Below are positions 1 through 13,500 of a DNA stretch of 64,000 bases, piece after piece. The position numbers and the translations under genes are program-made. The stretch comes from Hemibagrus wyckioides (Eukaryota; Chordata; Actinopteri; Siluriformes; Bagridae). The stretch spans positions 23,043,573 to 23,107,572 of the forward strand of contig NC_080715.1 of NCBI RefSeq assembly GCF_019097595.1, given 5' to 3'. Every line of letters starts with the position of its first letter. Position 1 is the first letter of the stretch. The notes under the pieces are model-generated. The model made no database searches and was not told the origin of the DNA. It saw only the letters and a list, made by a program, of their open reading frames with translations.

Positions 1-23
1 ATGTAAGTTCTAGCATGTGAGGC

Positions 24-68
24 CGGAGCCTATCCCGGGTACACAACCATCCATCACAGGACACCATG

Positions 69-109
<41 letters not shown>

Positions 110-170
110 TCACACCTAAGGTTAATCCATCCCTGGCTGTGTGAGATGGAAGGAAATCATCACACTGCAG
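24..170. repeat. Fragment of a dispersed fish repeat with an internal (CA)n run
   Basis: The text around GGAGCCTATCCCGGG, followed by CATCACAGGACACCATGCAC, a (CA)n run at 77-107 and TTTCACACCTAAGG, matches a repeat I recognise as very common in ray-finned fish. A second diverged copy lies at 25,690-25,960. It has no coding potential. The family name is not assigned. Confidence 0.55.
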
Positions 171-855
171 TGTGCTTCAGAACAGACTATTAAGCAAAAG
201 TAAAAGTAGTAAAGTGAAGGACAGTAAAAACATTTCCAGAGAAACAGATTATAGTTTTTAACAGCTAAGGTTGTGAATTATGAAATGTAGCTGACCATTA
301 ACTGTCTAACAGCTAACTGCAATGAATAACTTTTTGGGCTTTGAGGATTAAGCTTCATTTATAAATAACTGTCACAAACTATTGTGATTATTTAACTGAA
401 TCTTTTTGAAGTGGTCACTTGCAATACACGATTAATGCACTTAAAGAATTTGTTCAATACATTTTATATATATATTTCAGAAATCTGAAAATTCTGTAAA
501 TAACAGAAACAATCGCAGCAAAATAACCATAACAGAAAAGATGGTAAATGTCACAATACCAAATTAAGTCATATATGCACATTTCAGAAATCTGAAACTT
601 CTATAAATGACAAACAAACACAATAAACCGTGACTATAACAGAACAGGCCATAAATGTCACAGCTGCGATTGTTTCGGCACTGAATATATTTTTGCTGCA
701 CGGCTCATGCTGAATTAAAGTGACATTGCTTCTGGTCAAAATACGCATGGCTTCACATGCAAACTGAGGAATTTCACCACAAAAGCAAAGCATGTTACTA
801 AATCTACATTTTTTCATACACATACACAGCATATTATATGATTATACGGTATATA

Positions 856-1426
856 CTGATCAGGCATAACATTATGACCACCTGCCTAATATTGTGTTGG
901 TCCCCCTTTTGCTGCCAAAACAGCCCTGACCGGTCGATACATGGACTCTGCTAGATCCCTGAAAGTGTGCTGTGGTATCGATTGGATTGAGAACTGGGGA
1001 ATTTGGAGGAAACACCTCAAACTCATTGCTGTGCTCATCAATCCATTCCTGAACCATTTTTGCTTTGTGGCACGGCATATTATCCTGCTGAAAAGGGAAT
1101 ATCGTTGCCATGAAAGGGTGTACATGGTCTGCAACAATGCTTAGGTAGGTTGTTCGTGTCAAAGTAACATCCACATGGATGGCAGGACCCAAGGTTTCCC
1201 AGCAAAACATTGCCCAAAGCATGACCCTGCCTCTGCTGGCTTGCCTTCCTCCCATAGTGCATCCTGGTGCTTGCCCATTTTTCCGGCTTCTAACACATCA
1301 ACTTTGAGGACAAAATGTTCACTTGCTGCCTAATATATCCCACCCACTAACAGGTGCCATGATGAGAGGATAATCAGTGTTATTCACTTCACCTCTCAGT
1401 GCTCATAATGTTATGCCTGATTGGTT
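856..1426 (-). mobile_element. Tc1-like element, family B, internally deleted
   Basis: The ends are related inverted repeats (CTGATCAGGCATAACATTAT at the left, its complement near 1,404-1,426), flanked by TA at 854-855 and 1,427-1,428. On the minus strand a broken DDE transposase can be read: FPFQQDNMPCHKA carries the second Asp region and PNSPVLNPID the region that normally ends in the catalytic Glu. The N-terminal DNA-binding part is missing. About eight copies of this family occur in the window, all defective. Confidence 0.8.
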
Positions 1427-2154
1427 TATGTCAGAGCAGAAAATGCTGGAGATCATAAACAAAAGCATGTGACAGGTGTGAAGTGATGGAGTGAACCCAG
1501 AGTCTGCATCTCATCCTTTTTCTTAACCTTACCAACAGCGATGCTGTATTTTTTCTGGCCCTTCTTCAGTCTACGACTTACAACACGGAGAAAAAAAATC
1601 AGCATAGATAAAACAAATGAAAGTAATATGAACTACATTGACAGTTAAGAAAAGTCTCTTCAAGAGATTTTCCTCCTATTTGCATCAACTATTACACCAT
1701 TTAAAATCAAATCAAAGTCCCGTGAACTCTTGTATAAGCCGTGGTTCAGCTGCATGATAGAATCGCTGATGAGGTGAAAGCACAGTGGGTGCTCACCGCT
1801 TCTGCTCTGCTTACACTGAAGTGTCAAACAGGCGTAGGGGCGCTGCAGGTTACAGGTACCCTAGTGCTCAACAATAGCGGCTATCTAAAATAACCACGGT
1901 TAGATCAAAACACCGTGATCAGACGGTTACTTCTACGTGACGGTTCAGACGGTTAATCGTGACAGGCTTACCAACAGCTGTGTAAGCAAAGTGGTTCTGA
2001 GGGGGCAAGAGGTGAAAACAAGTGAAGATCTGAAATGGTTCATCTCAGGGGGGTTCAGAGATTAATTAGGACCCACCCATATATCTTGTTAATCACTAAG
2101 TAGACAGATATCTGGGAATAGGAAAGTTCATCGGATTGGATTGGAAGTTGAAAG

Positions 2155-2392
2155 GACGGGTTCTCTTCTGAGCCTGGTTCCTCTCAAGGTTTCTCCCTCA
2201 TATCATCACAGGGAGTATTTCCTTGCCACCGTCGCCAGACTTGCTCATTAGGAATAAAATAGGGATAAAATAGTTTAATAATTTCGTTTAATAATTTTTT
2301 TTTCCTTTCTATGTTTCTCTTCTTTTGTAAAGCTGCTTTGAGACGATGTCCATTGTAAAAGGTGCTGTACAAATAAACTGAATTGAACTGAA
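2155..2392 (-). repeat. Dispersed fish repeat (TTTGTATAGCGCTTTTAACA type), inverted copy
   Basis: Read on the minus strand it shows TCAATTCAGTTTATTTGTAC, then a motif resembling CAATGGACAT and GCAAG with a run of AACTCCCTG-like text, ending near GAACCAGGCTCAG. The same series appears at 8,728-8,905 and 40,992-41,150 on the plus strand. It is a non-coding dispersed repeat; short open frames inside it are incidental. Confidence 0.6.
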
Positions 2393-3039
2393 AGTGCTAT
2401 GGGTATGTATACTTTGTTAGAGAAGCCAAATAACATTAAAAAAAAAAAAAAAAAAAGTCATCCACAATGTAGCGTGGCTTATTTATCGCTGTCAGCTACC
2501 AAGACAGTGGTGCTAAAACAATGTACTGTCGCTAACTGCAGTACTTAATGTACCAAATAATGTGTTTGCTCTGGCTTCTCCTTCAGCCAGTAGAAGCTTG
2601 ATTTCATTTGCTGTTTTTGTTTTTTCTTTTGGCACCAGAATCTGTTGTTTTCTTATTATTTTTATGCCACTTTGAATTTTAACAGAAAATGATCATGACT
2701 CATAACAGGCCATTTCTACTGTTCATGTCCAAAGGATATCTGGAGGTGGTACCTAGGTGGGGTTGATGTGCTCCATCAAGTGTAAAGGTTTTTTAAATAA
2801 TAAACTGGCCACATGTAGGAAGAATGCAGGAATATTTTAGGTGTTTGTGCACCTTTTTCGCATTATCTTTAGTCTAATTTTTTAGTGGATTGCATTAGTA
2901 TGTAAATAGACTCTAGCTGGAAAATTGAGAAACATTCGGTACTTCTTACAAGATATCAGTACCTTCATGTCTGAAACAGTCCAAAGGTCCAGATGATCTA
3001 AAGCACATTAGTTTACTTCACAAGAGCTCAAACATAAGA

Positions 3040-3290
3040 AGTGTGAACTTTTGGAATATTCAAAGTCCAGACCGAAACCTTAATGGAATGTGGCAAGACC
3101 TGAAACATGCACCCCATGTGCGAAGGCTTACAACAGCGCTGAAGCAGTTGTGCAAGTGGGAGTGGACCAGAATTCCTCCACGTCACTGTAATTAACAGCT
3201 ACAGAAACTGGTTGGTTGCAGTTATTGTGGGTATAACCAGCCACTGAAAGGAAGGCTGCACACACCGGGGGGTGCGTTTCTTAATAAAGA
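3040..3290 (+). mobile_element. Probable Tc1-like transposase C-terminal remnant
   Basis: Translated in plus frames the stretch gives WNIQSPDRNLNGMWQDLK followed by KQLCKWEWTRIPPRHC. This resembles the end of Tc1-family transposases, where an [11 protein letters not shown] motif is followed by an EEW-x-IPP segment. The catalytic Glu position is lost and a stop interrupts the frame. No terminal repeats were identified, so the edges are approximate. Confidence 0.4.
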
Positions 3291-4289
3291 CATCACACTG
3301 TTGCATTTTTTGTTCCCTCGAGGACCCTTTAATGGATTATTACGTTCTGGTTTAAGATGTGATGTCAGGCAGTGTTGTACACAAATTCAGTGACCACATG
3401 AAAAGTATACATTAGAGTCTGGTACTGAAATATAAGTGTTCATACTGGGTCAGTGTAGAGGAAGTTTTTGTATTCAAGATTTGTATGTAGACAGTGTATC
3501 ACTGTGCGTTTTATGCATCTGTAAGTGTTTTCCACTTGCACCTGCTTTTCACTACTTTGATATCATGACATGTTGATGCCCATGACACAAACAATGAGGA
3601 GAGTTAAGGTCCCCTTGTGAGCAGCAGATGGCCCTGCTGTGAGGCTTCCACTGAAACGGGGCAAGATGGACCATGCCCTACAGGACACTGCTGTTTATTT
3701 GTGTGCGTGTGTGCGCGTGTGCGCGTGTGTGTGCGCACACATCCACACATGTAAGACCCTGAGCGGTCAACATCCCACAGTGAATGGCAGATGTCCCTTC
3801 TGTGACCTACACAAACCTGAAGAGGGGGATAATTATAAACTGATCAGCATTCCCTCCTCCTACACCTGTATGTGTCATATGAGTGGTGTTCTGCTGCTCA
3901 GACAGATGGCTTTTCAGTAGCCTCTCACCCCATGATTCTATAACTCCAGTCTCTTTATGACTGAAGATATCCAGGCCATAATAAGGACAGGTTTGAAAGC
4001 CTGCTGTCCACTTCTTCTGGGTTTACAAGCCCACGGAATCACTTCATGACTACCTCAGGTAAAACATTTTGTGTTTGCAAAGAGTATATGCAAGTAAGAA
4101 GCATCAGTGACACATGTGATTACATTACCACAACATCTGACTTTCAGAGAGGAACATGGAGCTAACTTGATTTGTCAATTTAACTAAAACTTCCCATATA
4201 AATGTACAATATGGGAAGTACTGCTCCCAGTTCCTGGTTCTAGAGTTGCACCTAGACAGCTGCACATATTACACACACTCTACTCTCAC

Positions 4290-4548
4290 CTCTCTGATCT
4301 TGTCTCGTTTCTCTTTAACATCAGGGTCTCCAGGGTCTCCATCATTGATGCCCACCAGTTTGGGCATGGGCACTGGGGGCAGAGGCTTTGGCCCATCCTT
4401 CTTTTTCAGGTCCTTCATCACCTTAGACTTTTCAGTCTGGATCTCTGCCCTCAGCTCATCTTTGGACTTGCGAAGCTTCTCCTTGGCCTCCTGCAGTGCA
4501 CGTTCATGATCTGCCCGGATTTTACTGCGGAGGCTCTCCTCCTCTTCC
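4290..4548 (-). CDS. man1a2: man1a2 stem-region exon
   Basis: This 259 bp exon has its acceptor AG at 4,550-4,549 and donor GT at 4,289-4,288. It encodes a charged, probably coiled stem ([19 protein letters not shown], then [17 protein letters not shown]), a short Pro-rich stretch ([12 protein letters not shown]) and KEKRDKIRE. It enters in phase 2 and leaves in phase 0. Confidence 0.92.
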
Positions 4549-7500
4549 CTAGAAGGGCACGAGCACAGCAGGGCACAGAGATTAGCAAAGAATGTCATCT
4601 TTTACACATTCACTCACTTCAAATGTTATGGTATCACAGAAAGACATAGTACCAAGATGTTCATATAAACATTTTTCTTGCGAAGACATGTCTATAACAC
4701 AGCTGGAGCATGCCATGTTATTCCCCCTAGCCTAAGACCAACATATATCAGATAAAACCCTTAAATACATACAGACACCGTGTCTCATTTTGAAGAAAGT
4801 AGGGGCAGCACTCAAGCAATTTGAATGAGGAGCAACAAACATGCAAGAAAGGAGGAGTAAGTGTTTTTGCATACACTGGCACAGAAAGAGATATATGGAA
4901 ATCAAGGTCACTTATTTCACTTATCAATAGTGAGCCAAGGCCATTATATCATTACTGAACAGTGCCTTTAAGATCTACAACATGGAACACCTGGACAGAT
5001 ATTTTTCCCTTCCATAGATTTCTCCTACTCACTGTTACTTCTAATCAAGGTAACTTAGACAAAATTGCAGTCTGGCTTATATGGTGAACCCAAATCACTG
5101 GTGAGCCGGAAACATACACAGATCAGGCATAACATTATGAGCACTGAGAGGTGAAGTGAATAAGACTGATTATCTCCTCATCATGGCACCTGTTAGTGGG
5201 TGGGATATATTAGGCAGCAAGTGAACATTTTGTCCTCAAAGTTGATGTGTTAGAAGCAGGAAAAATGGACAAGAGTAAGGATTTGAGAGAGTTTGACAAG
5301 GGCCAGATTGCGATGGCTAGACGACTGGATAAGAGCATCTCCAAAACTGCAGCTCTTGTGGGGTGTTCCCGTCTGCAGTGGTCAGTATCTATCAAAAATG
5401 TCCTTTAAGTCCTGTAAAACAGCCCTGCTTTGACAGGTCAGGGTTGTTTTGGCAGCAAAAAGGGGACCAACACAATATTAGGCAGGTGGTCATAATGTTA
5501 TGCCTGGTCAGTGTACTTGAGTAACTTGCAAAACAAAAAAAAAAAGAAAAATCACAACAGACTGCCAACTATTCTGATAACTGATCCGTATTATCCAGCT
5601 TAAAATATGCAGTTTTTAATTACTATGCCCTCTAGTGTTAGCACATTTGCGAGTTTCATTTGAACAAACATGCAATTTGTAAGATATCAGTAACTCCTCA
5701 GCTTGTAGCGAAACGGCTTAATACTTGCTTTTAGAACAAATGTACAGTGCAAGGAGAACAGAAAGAGGTTCTGTAGTGTCAAGCCTCTAATCACACCTTC
5801 CTTCTGCGTGTTGTTAATACATGTCCTGAACTGAGAACAGGGGTGCTGAGGTTAAGTGGCTTTACCATAAACAGTTGTCAGTAATGCAGTTAGGTCGCAA
5901 TAGATGATTTTGGACTCTAATGTTTCCAGTAAAAGACTTGATCAGGCTAAAAGGTCTCCACCGATGACGGTAAACACCAATAACCACCAGCATTACACTG
6001 GAGAGTCTGAGCCTAATGTGCACTCTCCGAGGACGCTGTATTATGTTCGACTACAAATCTCTTCTGAGCTGGCACTACTACGCTCCCTGATTGCCTTCAT
6101 TTTTGTCTTGTACATTTCTGCCAGGTTCCTTCTTTGTTCTCCAGGCCCACTTGAGCATTACAGTCACTTCAAGCAAGTACTATGTTAAACACACAAATAG
6201 GAAAACATCGACAGCTTTCTGAATCAACTGGCCTAACAGACACACAGTGAGACCTGAGCAAATGCAAGGCTGCAATCACATGCAAAGCAATCACGCTACA
6301 CATGGCAGCCTCAGCTTATACAGCAACTACATGCCATATTGAATATCATTCACACAGCCAAAAAAGCAACAAAAAAACCCCCCTGTAAACCCAGATGACC
6401 AGGAGAGCGGATGATTTATATTGGATTAGATCAGAGGCATGTGTGTCTTAGGGGACGGTGTTCAGTGCATAGCAGCATCTTTTACATTCATAGAAGATTT
6501 TTCCTGTTTGCTTCATGAGACACAGACTGTCTAAGCCAGTACCATTACTCAACCTCATCATTATGCTTAACTCAAGTCTAGTTTTCTGCCTTTCACAGTG
6601 AGAAGAGAGAGAGAGCAGGAGAAATCTATTTTTACTGTCAGGGAGAGTCATGCTTTTCAAGACTATTAGGGGTGATGGGGGTTATTGGAGAGGGGGGGAG
6701 TATCATCACTGATACTCTGAAAGGGGACAGGCTTTAAACAAAGCACTTAGATACTCTGAAATATGTAAGATTTGGTAATATTCTATTACTCCTGGATAAA
6801 ATGCAGCGATTTGCAAGCATCTGAATGTTTACTAACTACAATATGAAAGAGATACGCAACATCAAGGATTATACTAACTGAAAAGAATGAAGTTATTATG
6901 AAACCTAGTGATTGTGTGTAAATAACTGTGTTGCAAATGGACTAGTTTAATTAAGTTAAAACAACTGCAATTAAAATGTCTTTCAACAGTCTGTGATATG
7001 AATTGAAATCCTTTCCAGAAAAGACGAAAAGCTTCTTCTATCAGAAGCTCACACAGGTGGTGGTGTGTCCTGAGGATTTCATGGTCAGTGGATTTACAGG
7101 GACTCTGGTTTACAGGAACGGCTTTGCTTTGAAAATGGCAGGGGCAAACAATAAAGGCAAACAAAAATGAAAAGAAAGATCCCTGAGTGGCCAAACACAA
7201 GAGCATGCTATCCAAGTCGGAGGGACGTACTCGGCCTCCTGTCAGTCAAAGCGACAATAACAAATTGTGGGTGTATGTGAACTCATACATGTGCAGACGG
7301 CACTTCGTCTGCAGCAATATCACAGATGCAAACAAAAAAACAACAACAAAAAAAGCACAGCTAGCTGGCTTTGCATGTCTCAGAGGAAGCGCCCTCACCC
7401 GTTTGTAGTTAATTGTTGGGTTGGCAGAAAAATAAAGGTAATAAAAGAACGTATACACATGCACCTATTTCAGACAAACATTAGCTTCATTTGGATGAGC

Positions 7501-10500
7501 TTAAGAGCACAGGTTTTAGAACAAGAACTTTCACACTGCAGAATTCACAGCAGACAAATCATCGTATTTAGGTGCACACCAGTTTGTACTTCAGCTGGTA
7601 GAATCTGTCTCCTGTGCTTGTTTATTTTCAGTGGGATGAAGAGTGGTGATGACATGATTCTGTTATTTCATCATATAAAGGCATAATTACCACCAAACAA
7701 GCTCAACATATTAATAGCATTGCCATAAAAGACATCTATGACGGTTCCACTTGAAATATTGAAAAGAACATGTTAATAATAAGGGACGATTGCATTAAAT
7801 CCTGCAGTGAACGGCCATATCTCTGTGCTTATAGTGAAGGTGGAGAGTGGATTTTATATAGAAACAGAAACATCTCAATTGGCTCATCCTGTTTCTCATC
7901 ACAGCAGCTGGCATCCAATAAAATGTGATTTGAAAAACGAACACAATCATAAAACACTTTATTATAATCAGTAACTACATAATAGGCATGAACTTTAATG
8001 CCTTACAGCAACCGGTTGCTCCGGCGTGGCTTGAAATCTATTGCTGGTAAATTCGGATAGACTGACGTGTGACCGCTGCTCATTTCATAGCCACTTCACA
8101 CAGACTAACTGCTCCATGTTCATGTCGTTAACAGGATCCCTTAAAAATGCCATTACTCACTGCTAGTTTGCTCTCTCGGTACAGAGTACGCTGGGGTAAG
8201 AACACACCACACACCCATCTCAAGTGATGTTTGAAAGGCAAATATCAGAGACAGGACAGGGTGATGGGTAGTTCAGTCTCATTTATAAACTGGAAGATTT
8301 GTTGCCAAGCATCCCGGCATAAAAATCCATTTATTTGTTGGTGAAGGTTTGTAAATGATTCTCTAAAAATATTATCCGCAAACAGAGGGGAAATGCCTTC
8401 TCTTTTAGTAAGACAAATTAGATAGTCATGCAGCTACAACAGTAATAAACTTGACAATAATGGCCAGAAACTATTTATTCACTTGTACTGTGATCCTTTG
8501 TGCTCAGCAATATGAAAATGTATGGATGAATGCATTAAATGTAAACAACGAGGAGTTCAGGAGCTTGCTCAAAAAATTTGCTAAAGAGAGGCAGGAATGT
8601 GCTATTGAGAAGTTAGAATAATTTGGAACTTGAGGCCACAACATTATCTCCTTAATGATGCAGTGTGAGATGTTAAAAATGTTTAAACGCCATGAAGTCA
8701 AAGCAATCTGAACTTATTTCTTGTTTAATTCCATTCAATTTATTTGTATAGCTCTTTTAACAATGGACATTGTCTCAAATCAAAGTTTAACGTTAAGCTA
8801 CTATTTTATTCCTAATAAGCAAGCCTGAGGCGAGGGAGGCATGGCAAAACTCCCTGAGATGATGTGAAGAAGAAACCTTAAGAGGAACCAGGCTCAGTTT
8901 TAATGATTGCTAAGCAAAGCAAAGCTACAAAAAAATGAGCATCGCTTAAATATCAAGAGGAATTACTGTATCTTTCTCTAAGACACGTATCCCTTCATGG
9001 TATTCAAGAGTGGCTTTGATAAAGTGCATGAGGGCATCTGACCTGAGCATGCAGAGGAGCATCACATAATGTGAGACCTCAGGGGTGTGTGTATGGGCTT
9101 CCATGCTCTAAACGTTGTTCAGGAGTGCAACTCACACCAATTCCACAACATCTTGAAAATAAAATCTGGCCTCGGGCTTTTTTTTTGCCCACAGCACAAG
9201 ACAACAACCCATACTACAGCAAAAGCTGGTTATGTGAGAAAAACTACACTTTATGGACAAACATTTGTGGACACACCCATGTGTGCTTCCTGAACATTCC
9301 CATTCCAGCTTTATTCCTCTTTGCTGCTATAATAAACTCCATTTTTTTGGGAAGGCTTTCGATTAGATTTTGGACTGTGGCTGTGGGGATCTGTGGTCAT
9401 TCACCTACATACAGATGAAACCAGATGTTTACATACACTGTATAAAAAGTACACCACCTTTTTTTTCCTCACTGTCTGACATTAAATCAGACTACATTTT
9501 TTAAGATAATTTTTTATTACTTTCTTCAAAGTCAAAGGTTTGCATACACCAAGATTCCCATGCCTTTAAACAATTTGGGAAAAGCCCAGATGATGATGAC
9601 ATGGATTTGGAAGCTTCTGATAGCTTAATTGACAACATTTGAGGTAATTGCATTCACAGCTATGGATGTATTTTAAGGAACACCTCAAACACACTGCTTC
9701 CCTGTGTGACTTTGTGGAAAAATCAAAAGAAATCAGTCAAGATATTAGCAAGAGAAGTGTGGACCTCCACAAGTCCGGTTCATCCTTGGCTACAATTTCC
9801 AGACGCCTGAAGGTGCCACGTTCATCTGTTCAAACAATTATACGCAAGTATAAACACCATGGGAATGTCCATCATACCGGACATGAAGGAGACGGGTTCT
9901 GCGTCCCAGAGATAAACATGGTTTGGTGCGAAATGTGCGTATAAACTCCAGAACAAAAGCAAAACACCTTGTGAAGATGCTGGCTGAACCTGGTAAGACT
10001 GTGTCATTATTCACAGTGAAATGAGTCCTGTACCGACATGGGCTGAAAGGCCACTCAGCCAGGAAGAAGCCATTACTCCAAAAGCAACATAAAAAGCCAG
10101 ATTACAGTTTGCAGATGCACACAGGGACAAAGGGACCTTAATGTATGTCCTGTGGTCTGATGAAACTAAAATTGTTTGACCATAATGACCATTGACCATC
10201 GGAGGAAAAGGGGGGAAGTTTGCAAGCCTGAGAACACCCATCCCAACTGTGAAGTGCGAGAGTGGCAGCACCATGATGTGGGGGGTGTTTTGCTGCAGGA
10301 GGGACTGGTGCGTTTCACAAAATAGATGGCATCATGAGGAAAGATGTAGAAACATTATGTAGAAATATTGAAGCAAAATTTCAAAACATCAGCCAGAAAG
10401 TTAAAGCTTGGGCACAAATGGGTCTTCCAAATGGACAATGAACCTAAACATACCGCAAAATATTTACAAAGTGGCTTAAGCACAACAAAGTCAGTGTTTT

Positions 10501-13500
10501 GGAGTGGCCATCACAAAGGCCTGATCTCAATCCCATAGAAAACTTGTGGGCAGAGCTGAAAAGGTGTGTACAAGCAAACCTGACTCAGTTACACCAGTTC
10601 TGTCAGGAGGAGTGGGCCCAAATTCCAGCAAACTATTGTGAGAAGCTTGTGAAAGGATACCCAAAACATTTGGCCCAAGTCACACAGTTTAAATGCAATG
10701 CTCCCAAATACTAAGGAAATGTATGTAAACTTCTGACTTTGAAGAAAGTGATAAAAACTTTCTCTCTCTCATTATTCTGGCATTTAGAAAATAGAAATAA
10801 TTTTGGTAATCCTAACTGACCTAAAACAGGAAAAGTTTATTCTGATTTAATGTCAGACAGTGAGGGGGGAAAAGGTTATGTGTCTTTTTATACAGTGTAT
10901 GTAAACATCTGGTTTCAGCTATATGTACATGCACATGTGTGCTTTTCATGGCTACTATGTAAACTGCACGTACATGTTTCGGATTGCTTAATACTACGCA
11001 TGTTGCATCAGTGTGGTCGAGTAATGAAAAACGTGTGTTTTTTCTCGTACACAGTCTAGAAAACAAAGCGGTGCATCCCATTCAATGTGTGAATTCATTT
11101 GACTTTTGTCAACTAATGTTTAATTATATATTACAAGTCAAACTACCTTCTTTGTGATAAAAATCTGTCTGACTAACTCTAGAAAGAAAGCAGGGCAATA
11201 ATCCAGGTCAACATCTTACATTTCCATTATATGGACCATATAAAGGCTTTTTCTCCTCCTCCTTTTCCTCTTCTCTCTCTCTCTCTTGTATTCCCCAGAG
11301 GTGCTTGCTATCTCTTTTAGACAGCGCGCTGTGCAGCTGTTTGTTCCTGACTAAATCACTCTGAACCAGTGGGCGCTTGGGGAAAAATGCCTCATGGTAT
11401 CAAATGATAAAGAAGCCTTTTAAGCAAACAGCACCGCAACTTAAGGGCTTTCTACTGACGTTCCACGTCATCTCTCCTTTCAGGCCACTCCTGCCTATTT
11501 CCATCTTCATCTCTGCATAATGAATAGTAGCTACACAAGAGACTATTTCTAAATACAAATGCAGTATAACAGCTAAAGAAATCTGAGAATACAACCCATG
11601 CAGTATTCTCAGATTTCCACAACTATGCAATCCACTTCACTTGTTGTTCTGCTTAGCTCACATGGACTTCCCCATTCTGCCCTGTGCATTCATCCCAGTC
11701 ACTCCAAACAACTTAAAGCTAAAGTACACTGCTCTTACCTTGCAATTTGTCATTTTAAGCTGCATCATATCAATAGTTTAGTGTTTAGTTTAGTATGCAA
11801 GCTGATCAGCCATTCCCTTTGTGTTGCCAAAGCAGCTCTGATCCATCGACGCATGGACCCAACAAGTCATCTAGCCATCACAAGTTGCTCAGATCCTTAC
11901 TCTTGCCTATTTTCCTCATTCCAACAAATCAACTTTAAGAACTGAATGTTCACTTGCTGCCTAATATACACTATATTGCCAAAAGTATTCGCTCACCCAT
12001 CCAAATAATCAGAATCAGGTGTTCCAATCACTTCCATGGCCACAGGTGTATAAAATCAAGCACCTAGGCATGCAGACTGTTTTTACAAACATTTGTGAAA
12101 GAATGGGTCGCTCTCAGGAGCTCAGTGAATTCCAGCGTGGAACTGTGATAGGATGCCACCTGTGCAACAAATCCAGTCGTGAAATTTCCTCGCTCCTAAA
12201 TATTCCACAGTCAACTGTCAGCTGTATTATAAGAACATGGAAGTGTTTGGGAACGACAGCAACTCAGCCACGAAGTGGTAGGCCACGTAAACTGACGGAG
12301 CGGGGTCAGCGGATGCTGAGGCGCATAGTGCGAAGAGGTCACCAACTTTCTGCAGAGTCCATCGCTACAGACCTCCAAACTTCATGTGGCCTTCAGATTA
12401 GCTCAAGAACAGTGCGCAGAGAGCTTCATGGAATGGGTTTCCATGGGCGAGCAGCTGCATCCAAGCCATACATCACCAAGTGCAATGCAAAGCGTCGGAT
12501 GCAGTGGTGTAAAGCACGCCGCCACTGGACTCTAGAGCAGTGGAGACGCGTTCTCTGAAGTGACGAATCGCTCTTCTCCATCTGGCAATCTGATGGACGA
12601 GTCTGGGTTTGGCGGTTGCCAGGAGAACGGTACTTGTCTGACTGCATTGTGCCAAGTGTAAAGTTTGGTGGAGGGGGGATTATGGTGTGGGGTTGTTTTT
12701 CAGGAGCTGGGCTTGGCCCCTTAGTTCCAGTGAAAGGAACTCTGAATGCTTCAGCATACCAAGACATTTTGGACAATTCCATGCTCCCAACTTTGTGGGA
12801 ATAGTTTGGAGCTGGCCCCTTCCTCTTCCAACATGACTGTGCACCAGTGCACAAAGCAAGGTCCATAAAGACATGGATGACAGAGTCTGGTGTGGATGAA
12901 CTTGACTGGCCTGCACAGAGTCCTGACCTCAACCCGATAGAACACCTTTGGGATGAATTAGAGCGGAGACTGAGAGCCAGGCCTTCTCGTCCAACATCAG
13001 TGTGTGACCTCACAAATGCGCTTCTGGAAGAATGGTCAAAAATTCCCATAAACACACTCCTAAACCTTGTGGACAGCCTTCCCAGAAGAGTTGAAGCTGT
13101 TATAGCTGCAAAGGGTGGACCGACGTCATATTGAACCCTATGGATTAGGAATGGGATGTCACTTAAGTTCATATGTGAGTCAAGGCAGGTGAGCGAATAC
13201 TTTTGGCAATATAGTGTATCTCACCTCTTGACAGGTGTCACTGTAACGAGATAATCCATGTTATTCACGTCACCCTTCAGTGCTTTTTAGGTCAGGTAAA
13301 GCTGAAAGTATGTAACATGGAACATCACTGTATGGATCCTATGTAGTTTCCTGCTTCATGCAAGTAACTTGGTTTGGGGCTTTCACTGACCAAAACAAAA
13401 AGAACCACCTGCTTTACATTGCAGGTGGTGTGGCAAGTGAGCTCAACCGCAAGAAAGTTTCTCACGAGGATGTGGCAGTCTCAGAGGTGAAGGTTTATTA

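Larger units (their letters stand above)
1..4289 (-). other. man1a2: Intron of man1a2 downstream of the 4,290-4,548 exon (partial)
   Basis: This is the intron that follows the man1a2 exon at 4,290-4,548 on the minus strand; it runs off the left edge. No exon was recognised here. It holds a Tc1-like copy (856-1,426), a dispersed repeat (2,155-2,392), a probable transposase remnant near 3,040-3,290 and a GT/CG-rich microsatellite at about 3,699-3,740. The remaining bases show nothing I can name. Confidence 0.6.
11801..13290 (-). mobile_element. Family B Tc1-like copy interrupted by a younger Tc1-like element
   Basis: The left part (11,801-11,968) runs from GCTGATCAGCCATT through TGTTGCCAAAGCAGCTCTGA to TTGCTGCCTAATA. 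The right part (13,217-13,290) resumes with an ACAGGTGTCACTG segment and ATAATCCATGTTATTCACGT. Together they match the other family B copies at 27,360-27,460, with the break at a TA dinucleotide, so this copy was present before the inserted element. Confidence 0.75.

Noticed and set aside
9071..9418. A 115-codon plus-strand open frame.
   Set aside because: It overlaps a Tc1-like end fragment and low-complexity text; no domain is recognised.
12426..13172. A 248-codon open frame on the minus strand.
   Set aside because: Antisense of the Tc1-like transposase; no homology of its own.
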